Shown here: positions 1 through 6,623 of the stretch, one piece after another
Layout of the letters: each line of letters opens with the position of its first letter
Numbering within the stretch: the first letter of the stretch is position 1
Assembly (NCBI GenBank): GCA_017458025.1
Contig: JAFTGG010000102.1
Coordinates: 1 to 6,623 of the forward strand
Origin: Oscillospiraceae bacterium
Lineage (GTDB): Bacteria > Bacillota > Clostridia > Oscillospirales > Oscillospiraceae
Direction of reading: 5' to 3'
Length of the DNA stretch: 6,623 nucleotides
Made by a program: the position numbers and the translations under genes
The notes under the pieces: model-generated
Seen by the model: the letters and a program-made list of their open reading frames with translations, nothing else
Told to the model about the DNA's origin: nothing
The model's database searches: none

Positions 1-239
1 CGCTGTCCCTCGCCGGCGCGTGGTGCGGCATGGCGCTGTTCGGCGCCGTACTCTCGCGCATCGCGCGGCAGCGCGTCCGGCCGGCCAGCGTCCTGCTGTT
101 CCCTATCTTCATGGCGTCGTTCCTCCCTTTGCAGATTCTCTCGCTGCTCCGCCGCACGACGCAGTGGCAGGCGATCCGCCACGAGCGCAGCATCGACGCG
201 CCGACGCTGGAGCGCGCGGCGTTCCGTCAGAACGGATAA
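1..239 (+). CDS. C-terminal fragment of membrane glycosyltransferase (probable family 2)
   Basis: Only the last 78 codons are present; the reading frame is open from base 3 and ends with TAA at 237-239. Two hydrophobic stretches are visible (roughly residues 1-20 and 30-52 of the fragment), separated by a short basic segment (SRIARQRVR), as in two C-terminal transmembrane helices. The tail after the last helix is basic and contains [11 protein letters not shown]. This resembles the W-x-P-I-x-H-x-R tail that follows the last membrane helix in processive, BcsA/hyaluronan-synthase-like GT2 enzymes of Clostridia. The catalytic domain lies outside the window, so neither the sugar donor nor the product can be read. 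No clear intrinsic terminator with a U-run follows the stop; the inverted repeat at 277-321 is the nearest candidate. The family call rests on the C-terminal pattern alone and could be wrong; a polytopic membrane protein is the safe statement. Confidence 0.55.
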   Translation, partial: LSLAGAWCGMALFGAVLSRIARQRVRPASVLLFPIFMASFLPLQILSLLRRTTQWQAIRHERSIDAPTLERAAFRQNG

Positions 240-276
240 GAACGCTTGGTCTTTCTTGTTGAAGCCGCCAAAAATC

Positions 277-321
277 AGCGCAAGACGAACTTTTGCATTG
301 TGCAAAAGTTCGTCTTGCGCT
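277..321. repeat. 21-bp perfect inverted repeat with 3-nt loop
   Basis: Bases 277-297 and 301-321 are exact reverse complements, with TTG as the loop. The stem has a GCGC base and an AACTTTTGCA inner part. The right arm ends within the TATAAT box at 321-326. Neither side has the long U-run of a strong terminator: the + side is followed by TATAATTTAT and the minus side by TGATTTTT. It could be a weak terminator of the upstream glycosyltransferase gene, a large operator over the ATPase promoter, or a copy of a dispersed palindromic element. The symmetry is a direct observation; the function is unknown. Confidence 0.85.
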
Positions 322-326
322 ATAAT
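298..326 (+). promoter_or_regulatory. Predicted sigma-A type promoter for the ATPase gene
   Basis: A perfect -10 box TATAAT lies at 321-326. Seventeen bases upstream, TTGTGC at 298-303 matches the first three, most conserved bases of the -35 consensus TTGACA. The -35 coincides with the loop of the inverted repeat, and the right arm of the repeat fills the spacer. Transcription would start near 333, giving a leader of about 195 nt before the ATPase ATG. Prediction from motif and spacing only. Confidence 0.55.
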
Positions 327-332
327 TTATCT

Positions 333-528
333 GTGCTTTTCGGCACATTTCCATTCCAACCCCCGCCCGTTACTCCACCTCTATAACCCGCGGGGGAAAA
401 CAAAAAGGAGGAAAATCCCGCCGGCCGGCGGTGCGGCAGCGTGGAGACCTGTCGTAAAGCGGCGTATCCCGCGCGGATCGCCGCGAGGCTCCGTCCTGCG
501 GAGGCAGCGGAGTTACGGTCAAACGAAC
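333..528 (+). promoter_or_regulatory. Structured 5' leader of the ATPase gene
   Basis: This GC-rich stretch between the predicted promoter and the ATPase start has no convincing gene. It contains the palindrome CCCGCGGG (387-394), an isolated perfect Shine-Dalgarno AAGGAGG (405-411) with no suitable start codon after it, a 14-bp palindrome (418-431), a 9-bp hairpin with one bulged T (460-464 and 466-469 pairing with 475-483), and a 5-bp hairpin (489-493 with 499-503). The nearest GGAG to the ATPase ATG is at 509-512, 16 nt away, which is farther than usual. I do not recognise a known riboswitch or leader family. The hairpins may be incidental in such GC-rich DNA. Confidence 0.4.
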
Positions 529-1707
<1,179 letters not shown>

Positions 1708-1715
1708 AATTAAGA

Positions 1716-1761
1716 AAAAATAAGAAAGGCGCCGCCGTTCGGCGGCGCCTTTCTTATTTTT
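1716..1761. terminator. Bidirectional rho-independent terminator between convergent genes
   Basis: Bases 1716-1736 and 1741-1761 form a perfect 21-bp stem with a 4-nt loop (GTTC). Its GC-rich core is GGCGCCGCC/GGCGGCGCC. A-rich and T-rich flanks give a U-tract in both directions. It starts 8 bases after the ATPase stop and contains the malQ stop codon (1754-1756), so it can end transcripts from both strands. Confidence 0.93.
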
Positions 1762-3253
1762 CTTCTTTCTCCCGATATCTTCCGTACATCTTGGTCATTT
1801 CGGCGATGCGCTTCGCGAGCTTTTTGCTTGCCTCATCGGGAAGCATGCGCCACTCCCAATTGCCGCTGGCGGTGCCCGGGGTGTTCATGCGATTGTACTT
1901 GCCGAGTTCGAGGTAATCCTGCATCTGCGCGACAAACAGCTTCGCCACCGAGCCCATGCCGCCGCGGATCACGCCGAAGTTGAAGCCCTCCTCGTCGTTG
2001 AGGCCGAGGTACCTCCTCGCGTGCGCGAGCTCCTTCTTGTCGCCGTCCTCGAACCACTCCATCAGCGGCGCGTTGTCATGCGTGCCGGTGTAGCAGACAC
2101 AGTTCTCCTTGTAGAAATGCGGCAGATAGTCGCTCGGCTCGTGCGGGTTGAAGGCAAATTCGAGCACCTTCATGCCCGGCAGCTTTGAGTCCGCGAGTAG
2201 CTGCGCCACCTCGGGCGTGGCGTAGCCGAGGTCCTCGGCAATGAACTCAAGGTCATGGAACCAGCCGGTCAGTACGCCGACGAGCTTCATACCAGGGCCC
2301 TTGACCCACTTGCCCTTGCGGGCGGTCTTCTCGCCGTAAGGCACGGCCCAGAAGCTCTCAAACCCGCGGAAGTGGTCGATGCGGATCACATCGTAGAGCT
2401 TAGACGCGCCGCCGATGCGGCGGATCCACCAGCCGAAGCCCTGACGCTCCATCGCGTCGTAGTTGTAGAGCGGGTTGCCCCAGAGCTGGCCGTCCTCGCT
2501 GAAGTAGTCCGGCGGCACGCCGGAGACCTCGGTGGGCACGCGATGCTCGTCGAGACGGAACATCTCCGGCTCCGCCCAGACGTCGGCAGAGTCCATCGCG
2601 ACATAGATGGGCAGGTCGCCGATGATGTGGATGCCGAGGCCGTTGATGTACTCCTTGAGCGCGCTCCACTGCTGATAGAACAGGAACTGAATGTAGGTGA
2701 ACAGCTCCACGTCCTCGCGCAGCTCGCCGCGCCAACGCTCCACCGCCTCGCGCTTGTGGAGGCGGATATCCTCGTCGGGCCACTCGCTCCACGCCGCCAT
2801 TGCGAAGCGGCGCTTGAGCGCCATAAACAGGGCATAGTCGGGAAGCCAGCCCTCGTTCTCCCGCTCGAACGCGCGCACTTTCTCGGCGTCGCGCGCCCAG
2901 CCGCGCTCCTTGGCCTTGGCGAGCAGCGGGTAGCGGCTCTCGTAGATCTTGCCGTAGTCCACATAGCGCGGATTTTCGCCCCACGCGCACTTCTTGACCT
3001 CGTCCTCGGTCAGGAGCTTGTCTTTGATGAGCAGATCGAGGTCGATGAAATACGGGTTGCCCGCGTAGGTCGAGAAGCTCTGGTACGGCGAATCGCCGTA
3101 GCTCGTCGGGCCGAGGGGCAGGAGCTGCCAATACTTCTGGCCGGCGGCTTTCAGAAAATCGGCGAAGTCGTACGCCGCCTTGCCGAACGTGCCGATGCCG
3201 TAAGGCGACGGCAGCGACGAAATAGGCATCAAAATGCCGCTGGATCGTTCCAT
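1754..3253 (-). CDS. malQ: 4-alpha-glucanotransferase (amylomaltase, GH77)
   Basis: This 499-residue cytoplasmic enzyme transfers alpha-1,4-glucan segments between malto-oligosaccharides, releasing glucose and longer dextrins. It has the usual length of the bacterial GH77 family. The signatures are clear: PLGPTSYGDSPYQSFS near the N-terminus (46-61), IGDLPIYVAMDSADVW (211-226), the acceptor-side loop GVPPDYFSEDGQLWGNP (245-261), the nucleophile Asp293 in RIDHFRGFESFW, acid/base Glu340 in FIAEDLG, and transition-state Asp393 in GTHDN. All three catalytic carboxylates are present, so the enzyme should be active. The ATG at 3253 is preceded by GGAGG ten bases upstream and begins MERSSGILMPISSLPSPYGIG, the conserved start of the family; a 102-codon in-frame extension upstream overlaps the permease gene and is not credible. 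It is the last gene of the minus-strand sugar operon. Its C-terminal REKEEK tail is encoded by the T-rich strand of the terminator region. Confidence 0.96.
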   Translation of the reverse strand: MERSSGILMPISSLPSPYGIGTFGKAAYDFADFLKAAGQKYWQLLPLGPTSYGDSPYQSFSTYAGNPYFIDLDLLIKDKLLTEDEVKKCAWGENPRYVDYGKIYESRYPLLAKAKERGWARDAEKVRAFERENEGWLPDYALFMALKRRFAMAAWSEWPDEDIRLHKREAVERWRGELREDVELFTYIQFLFYQQWSALKEYINGLGIHIIGDLPIYVAMDSADVWAEPEMFRLDEHRVPTEVSGVPPDYFSEDGQLWGNPLYNYDAMERQGFGWWIRRIGGASKLYDVIRIDHFRGFESFWAVPYGEKTARKGKWVKGPGMKLVGVLTGWFHDLEFIAEDLGYATPEVAQLLADSKLPGMKVLEFAFNPHEPSDYLPHFYKENCVCYTGTHDNAPLMEWFEDGDKKELAHARRYLGLNDEEGFNFGVIRGGMGSVAKLFVAQMQDYLELGKYNRMNTPGTASGNWEWRMLPDEASKKLAKRIAEMTKMYGRYREKEEK

Positions 3254-3263
3254 AGTCAATAAT

Positions 3264-3268
3264 CCTCC
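3264..3268 (-). promoter_or_regulatory. Ribosome binding site of malQ
   Basis: On the minus strand GGAGG lies 10 nt before the ATG at 3253. It supports this start over the much longer open frame. It sits just after the two intercistronic hairpins and is not part of either stem. Confidence 0.8.
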
Positions 3269-3270
3269 AT

Positions 3271-3304
3271 GCTTCGCGGCTGCCGCGCAAGCGGCGAGCG
3301 AAGC
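3271..3304 (-). other. Intercistronic hairpin with GCAA/TTGC loop ahead of malQ
   Basis: GCTTCGC (3271-3277) pairs with GCGAAGC (3298-3304). After an internal loop, GCCGC (3282-3286) pairs with GCGGC (3291-3295) around a 4-nt loop. It lies within the 83-nt gap between the MalG-like permease and malQ, next to the malQ ribosome binding site. No U-run follows on the minus strand, so it is not a terminator. It could stabilise the mRNA or tune malQ translation. Confidence 0.5.
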
Positions 3305-3313
3305 GGAATTTCC

Positions 3314-3341
3314 GATAACCGCGCGTGTTCGCGCGGTTATC
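3314..3341 (-). other. 12-bp hairpin overlapping the permease stop codon
   Basis: Bases 3314-3325 and 3330-3341 are perfect reverse complements with a 4-nt loop. The permease TAA (3339-3337 on the minus strand) lies in the stem. The sequence after it on the minus strand is GGAAATTCCG, with no U-tract, so full termination is unlikely. A 3'-end processing or stabilising structure, or a weak attenuator before malQ, is more plausible. Confidence 0.65.
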
Positions 3342-4182
3342 CTTTCACGGCGCCGGCTGCGACGCCCTTGATGATGTGCTTCTGGCAGAGAATGTAGAGC
3401 ACGATGATCGGAATGATGCTGAGCATAATGACCGCCATCGTCGCGCCGAGGTCGACGCTGCCGTAGCTGCCCTTTAAGTATTGGACGTGAATGGGAATGG
3501 TCATGTACTTCGTGCGGTCGAGCACGAGATACGGAAGCAGATAGTCGTTCCACACCCACATCGTCTCAAGGATACCGACAGAAATCAGCGTCGGTTTGAG
3601 CATCGGCAGCACGACCAGAAAGAAGGTCTGCACCGCGTTGCAGCCGTCGATCGCCGCCGCCTCCTCGATCTCCAGAGGCAGGCTCTTGATAAAGCCGAGG
3701 AACATGAAGATCGCGAGGCCCGCGCCAAAGCCGAGGTACACGATGGGGATCGTCCACGGCGTGTTGAGCTTGAGCGAATCCGCCGTAAAGGTCAACGTGA
3801 ACATGACCATCTGGAACGGCACGATCATCGAGAACAGGCACAGATAGTAGAAGAACTTCGCAAACCCGCTGGCGACGCGGGCGATATACCACGCGCTCAT
3901 GGACGTGAACAGCAAAATCAGCGCCACGGACGCGACCGTGATGAACACGCTGAAGCCGACGGACTTCAAGAACGGATAGTTGCCGAAGGTCATGCCCTTG
4001 GCATAGTTGTCGAAGCCGACAAAGCTCTCGCTGTCCGGCAGGGCGAACGCGTCCAGATTGATGGCGCCGTTGGACTTGAAGGAGTTGGTCAGCACCTCAA
4101 AGATCGGAATGATCCAAATGAGGCAAATCAGAATGAAAACGACGGTAAAGATCTTGCTTGCGGTCGAATATCTCTCTTTCAT
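3337..4182 (-). CDS. Carbohydrate ABC importer permease, MalG-like (CUT1)
   Basis: This 281-residue inner-membrane subunit forms half of the sugar translocation channel with the MalF-like partner encoded just upstream. Six hydrophobic segments can be seen at about 10-30, 73-98, 108-130, 142-165, 197-220 and 245-268. The cytoplasmic EAA loop, which docks on the ATPase, is intact: LPLEIEEAAAIDGCNAVQTF (168-187) followed by LPMLKPTL. The C-terminus HIIKGVAAGAVKG is the standard ending of the MalG branch. The ATG overlaps the preceding TAA by one base (TAATG), and AAGGAGGTG lies 8 nt upstream of it, so the two permeases should be translationally coupled at near 1:1 ratio. Length and motifs are normal for the family. 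The transported sugar cannot be read from the permease; malQ next door suggests maltodextrins. Confidence 0.94.
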   Translation of the reverse strand: MKERYSTASKIFTVVFILICLIWIIPIFEVLTNSFKSNGAINLDAFALPDSESFVGFDNYAKGMTFGNYPFLKSVGFSVFITVASVALILLFTSMSAWYIARVASGFAKFFYYLCLFSMIVPFQMVMFTLTFTADSLKLNTPWTIPIVYLGFGAGLAIFMFLGFIKSLPLEIEEAAAIDGCNAVQTFFLVVLPMLKPTLISVGILETMWVWNDYLLPYLVLDRTKYMTIPIHVQYLKGSYGSVDLGATMAVIMLSIIPIIVLYILCQKHIIKGVAAGAVKG

Positions 4183-5084
4183 TACTGCTGCACCTCCTTA
4201 CTGCGGGTCGCGGATTGCTGCGCGATGGCAAGCACCGCCACGAGCAGGAAGAATACGACGGCCTTTGCCTGCGCCGCGCCGTGCCAATTCTTGTTGATGT
4301 TATAGGTCGAATAGATGTTCAGCGCCAGCAGCTCGGTCATGTTGATCTTGCCGCCGTTCGCCATGACGGAAGGCGCGCCGCCCGTCAGCGCGAGGTTCTG
4401 GTCGAACAGCTTAAAGCCGTTCGTCAACGTCAGGAACGTGCAGATCGTGATGGACGGCATAACGTTCGGGATCGTGACCTTCCACAGCGTCTGCCACTTG
4501 TTCGCGCCGTCGATCTTCGCGGCCTCAAGCATATCTTCCGGCACCGCCTGCAAGCCCGCAATGTAAATAATCATCATGTAGCCGATCTGCTGCCATGCGA
4601 CGAGGATCACGAGGCCCCAAAAGCCGTAGGTCGCGTTCGCGGTCAGATAGGTGTCGTAGCGCTTGAGGATCGCGTCGAAGATCATCGACCAGATATACCC
4701 CAGCACGACGCCGCCGATCAGATTCGGCATGAAAAACACCGTGCGGAACAGGTTGCTGCCGCGCATATGCTGCGTCAGCGCATAGGCGATGGCAAACGCG
4801 AAGACGTTGATGATGACGATGGTGACAATTGCAAAGCCCGCCGTGTTCCAGAACGCATGCTGGAAGCCCGGGTCGCTGAACGCCTTGACGTAGTTGCCGA
4901 GCCCGACCCACTCGGCGTCCCGCGGCGTGTTAAAGTTGCAGAACGACAGGTAGATGCCCTGCGCAAAGGGCCAGACAAAGCCGATGAGGAAGCACAGGAA
5001 GGTCGGCATAATGAACAGCGGGAACCAGCGCCGGATCGAATTTCGGATCAACGCGCTGTTCACGGCCGCCGTGTCGCGTTTCAT
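4182..5084 (-). CDS. Carbohydrate ABC importer permease, MalF-like (CUT1)
   Basis: This 300-residue inner-membrane subunit pairs with the MalG-like permease. Hydrophobic segments lie at about 20-45, 81-104, 112-138, 156-178, 208-225 and 268-290. The EAA loop is PEDMLEAAKIDGANKWQTLWKVTIPNVMP without a break, with EAAKIDGAN at 187-195. After it comes LFDQNLALTGGAPS, the usual MalF-type periplasmic-side motif. The protein lacks the long periplasmic P2 loop of enterobacterial MalF, as is usual in Firmicutes. The start is uncertain: ATG at 5084 gives a normal short basic N-terminus (MKRDTAAVNSALIRNSIRRW) but its purine-rich GAGAGGG is about 15 nt away. TTG at 5093 has that motif 6 nt upstream. A still longer TTG start at 5129 lacks any ribosome binding site. 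The gene follows the binding-protein gene after a terminator-like hairpin and overlaps the next permease by one base. Confidence 0.92.
   Translation of the reverse strand: MKRDTAAVNSALIRNSIRRWFPLFIMPTFLCFLIGFVWPFAQGIYLSFCNFNTPRDAEWVGLGNYVKAFSDPGFQHAFWNTAGFAIVTIVIINVFAFAIAYALTQHMRGSNLFRTVFFMPNLIGGVVLGYIWSMIFDAILKRYDTYLTANATYGFWGLVILVAWQQIGYMMIIYIAGLQAVPEDMLEAAKIDGANKWQTLWKVTIPNVMPSITICTFLTLTNGFKLFDQNLALTGGAPSVMANGGKINMTELLALNIYSTYNINKNWHGAAQAKAVVFFLLVAVLAIAQQSATRSKEVQQ
4191..4199 (-). promoter_or_regulatory. Ribosome binding site of the MalG-like permease
   Basis: The minus strand reads AAGGAGGTG, an extended perfect match to the 16S anti-Shine-Dalgarno, 8 nt before the ATG at 4182. It lies inside the last codons of the MalF-like gene, consistent with translational coupling through the TAATG junction. 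Confidence 0.9.
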
Positions 5085-5174
5085 TTTGGCCAAAAAGATC
5101 CCTCTCTTTCCGATATGATATTCTCCCAAGGAGGAAACGGCCTCCCTCGCGCGGGCATGCCGTTCCGTATAGAA

Positions 5175-5203
5175 AAAGGGGCGGGCGACGTGCCCGCCCC
5201 TTT
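5175..5203 (-). terminator. Intercistronic rho-independent terminator/attenuator after the binding-protein gene
   Basis: A 12-bp perfect stem (5175-5186 with 5192-5203) with a 5-nt loop has a GC-rich core GGGGCGGGC/GCCCGCCCC. On the minus strand it is followed by TTTTTCTATA after the core, giving a U-tract. It starts 33 nt after the binding-protein stop and precedes the MalF-like gene by about 90 nt. No good promoter is visible between it and the permease, so readthrough is probably needed. Such structures commonly keep binding protein mRNA more abundant than permease mRNA. Confidence 0.85.
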
Positions 5204-5235
5204 CTTTTTATGCGCTTGTGCGAGGCGCTTTCCAA

Positions 5236-6591
5236 TCAGCCGTTGACGACCTGATACTCGTACGCCCAGCCGTCCACGACGGCCGCGACGACGTCGGCCC
5301 ACTTGGCGTCGGACTGGTCCGCGGAGTAAGCGGTCAGAGCGGTGACCAGCGTGGCGCGCCAGCTATCAACATTGGGGGTATAGTTGAACGCCCAGGTCAC
5401 GGCGTAGTTGCCCTTGGCAAGCAGATCGGCGGCAGCGGCGGAAAGGCCGTTCGTCGCCGCGGGGGCCTTCTTGAACGGAATGTCGCCGATGCCGGACAGG
5501 GTCTTGAGGCCCTCGTCGGAGGTCACGCACCAATACAGGAAGTCGAGGGTCGCCTTCTGGTCGGCCTCGGAAACCTTGCTGTTGACCGCGAGGCAGTTCT
5601 CGGTGCCGGAGCAGACGCCCGCCTTCTCCTCGCCGGCAACGCCGCAATAAATGGGGATCATGGTGAGGTCGTCAGGATTCATGTTGAACTTCTCGGTCAG
5701 GTTCGACCATTCCCAAGTGCCGTTCTGATAGAACACGGCCTTGCCCTCGCCGAACTCGGCCTCGGCCTGGTCGCCGGTGGCGCTGGACAGGGAGGTCTTG
5801 CTGGCGGACGCGTTGTCGATATACAGATCCCAGATCGCGCGATAGTTGTCAAGGTAGGTGCCCTTGATGGCAGCGGGCTGATCGGTGATACCGTCGTCAC
5901 GGAACTCGTAGTACAGCGGCATGTTGCTCAGATGGCCGGAGAAGCGCCAGCTGGAGCTGCCGTCCAGGCCGGAGGAGGTGAACGCGTCGAAGCCGAGCTG
6001 CGCGCTGCGGGGATGAATATCCTCGGCGACCGCCTTCAAAGACGCGAAGTCCTTGATGTCGGCGATGGAATAGCCGGCCTGCTCAAGCAGCGCCTTGTTG
6101 GTAATAATGCCGAAGGACTCATAGATCCAGCCGAGGGACTTGGTCTCGCCGGCGGCGTTCTTGAGGTTGAAGTCGGTGGTGGTCAGCTCGCCCATGACGT
6201 CCGCGCCGTCCAGCGTCAGGCAGTAGTCCTCCCAAGTGGCGAGGGAGCTGCCGTTACCGACGTTGATGAGCGTCGGGGCCTCGGACTTGCCCATCTCGGC
6301 GTTCAGGGTCGTGTCATAGCTGCCCGAAGCGGCGGTGACAACCTTGGTGGGAACGCCGGTCTGCGCCTCATAGGCCGCGGCGAGCGCCTGCAGCGCCTCG
6401 TCGGCCTCGGGCTTCATGTTCAGCCAATAAACGCGGCCGGTGTCGCCGCCGGAGCTGCTGTCCGGCGTGGTCGTGGCAACGCCGGTCGAGCTGCCGCTCG
6501 TGTCGCCGCCGGAGGTGCTATTCTGGTTGCCGCAGGCAACCAGAGCCATGACCATGATCATGGCGAGGATCATTGCAAGGATCTTTTTCAT
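5236..6591 (-). CDS. Sugar ABC importer solute-binding lipoprotein (SBP_bac_1 type)
   Basis: This 451-residue extracytoplasmic lipoprotein captures the sugar and delivers it to the two permeases encoded downstream. The signal peptide MKKILAMILAMIMVMALVAC has a basic start, a hydrophobic core and a lipobox LVAC, with lipidation expected at Cys20. Residues 21-52 form a Ser/Gly/Thr-rich linker that tethers the domain to the membrane. The ligand-binding fold follows, with the family pattern FGEGKAVFYQNGTWEWSNL at about 280-298 and several aromatic residues that could stack on sugar rings. The mature protein contains five further cysteines (124, 316, 327, 333, 355), more than I would expect for this family. 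AAGGAGAG lies 6 nt before the ATG. It is the first gene of the operon visible in the window and is followed by a terminator hairpin. Maltodextrin is inferred as ligand from malQ; other oligosaccharides are possible. Confidence 0.93.
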   Translation of the reverse strand: MKKILAMILAMIMVMALVACGNQNSTSGGDTSGSSTGVATTTPDSSSGGDTGRVYWLNMKPEADEALQALAAAYEAQTGVPTKVVTAASGSYDTTLNAEMGKSEAPTLINVGNGSSLATWEDYCLTLDGADVMGELTTTDFNLKNAAGETKSLGWIYESFGIITNKALLEQAGYSIADIKDFASLKAVAEDIHPRSAQLGFDAFTSSGLDGSSSWRFSGHLSNMPLYYEFRDDGITDQPAAIKGTYLDNYRAIWDLYIDNASASKTSLSSATGDQAEAEFGEGKAVFYQNGTWEWSNLTEKFNMNPDDLTMIPIYCGVAGEEKAGVCSGTENCLAVNSKVSEADQKATLDFLYWCVTSDEGLKTLSGIGDIPFKKAPAATNGLSAAAADLLAKGNYAVTWAFNYTPNVDSWRATLVTALTAYSADQSDAKWADVVAAVVDGWAYEYQVVNG

Positions 6592-6597
6592 GACAAT

Positions 6598-6605
6598 CTC
6601 TCCTT
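6598..6605 (-). promoter_or_regulatory. Ribosome binding site of the binding-protein gene
   Basis: AAGGAGAG on the minus strand lies 6 nt before the ATG at 6591, an optimal spacing that fixes the start. The remaining 18 bases to the window edge are AT-rich (TATATAAAATTTTTG) and may be leader or promoter sequence, but no complete promoter can be defined because the window ends. Confidence 0.88.
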
Positions 6606-6623
6606 CAAAAATTTTATATAAAC

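Noticed and set aside
277..321. The inverted repeat as a CRISPR or transposon end
   Set aside because: Only one copy is present, with no spacers, no direct repeats flanking it that mark insertion, and no transposase nearby.
431..457. Eight-codon GTG ORF after the orphan AAGGAGG, as a possible leader peptide
   Set aside because: The GTG is 19 nt from the Shine-Dalgarno, too far for efficient initiation, and the peptide VRQRGDLS shows no run of a regulatory amino acid.
256..528. In-frame extension of the ATPase back to a TTG at 256
   Set aside because: It crosses the palindrome and predicted promoter, has an arginine/proline-rich low-complexity translation, and the family N-terminus begins at the ATG at 529.
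2255..3262. 335-codon open frame antisense to malQ, and a similar one at 4158-5246 antisense to the MalF-like gene
   Set aside because: Both mirror the codon bias of well-identified genes and lack independent domains or ribosome binding sites.
3254..3559. 102-codon N-terminal extension of MalQ
   Set aside because: It overlaps the MalG-like permease gene in another frame and the two hairpins, while GGAGG and the conserved GH77 start lie at 3253.
5111..5120. TATCAT on the minus strand as a -10 box for a separate permease promoter
   Set aside because: No TTG-type -35 hexamer lies 16-18 nt upstream of it on the minus strand.
5218..6621. 467-codon open frame antisense to the binding-protein gene
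   Set aside because: Gly/Ala/Val-rich shadow translation with no motif, opposite a gene with clear lipoprotein and binding-protein features.

Overview
The window (about 60% GC by eye) looks like a moderately high-GC member of the Clostridia, most likely Oscillospiraceae/Ruminococcaceae. This rests on AAGGAGG-type ribosome binding sites, a diderm-free style lipoprotein sugar-binding protein, an MsmX/UgpC-type ATPase with the lysine-rich N-terminal insertion I associate with that family, and a free-standing sugar permease operon. The lineage is an inference; no rRNA or other marker is present.

Layout. Positions 1-239 (+) hold the C-terminal end of a membrane protein, probably a family 2 glycosyltransferase. 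Positions 240-528 hold no credible gene; they contain a 21-bp perfect inverted repeat (277-321) that runs into a good sigma-A type promoter, then a GC-rich, hairpin-rich leader. Positions 529-1707 (+) encode the ATPase of a carbohydrate ABC importer. A strong bidirectional terminator (1716-1761) separates it from a convergent minus-strand operon that reads right to left: lipoprotein solute-binding protein (6591-5236), an intercistronic terminator hairpin (5175-5203), MalF-like permease (5084-4182), MalG-like permease (4182-3337, overlapping by one base), two hairpins, and 4-alpha-glucanotransferase MalQ (3253-1754).

Together the genes form a nearly complete CUT1-type uptake and processing unit. 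The binding protein captures an oligosaccharide outside the membrane, the two permeases form the channel, the convergent MsmX-like ATPase probably energises it (and perhaps other importers), and MalQ disproportionates imported maltodextrins in the cytoplasm. MalQ makes malto-oligosaccharides the most likely substrate, but the sequence does not prove it. No regulator, phosphorylase or amylase lies in the window.

The locus is a recognisable, conventional alpha-glucan import cluster. I see no convincing new system. The most unusual parts are non-coding: the palindrome fused to the ATPase promoter, the structured leader without a well-placed Shine-Dalgarno, and the series of hairpins that could set unequal expression along the sugar operon.
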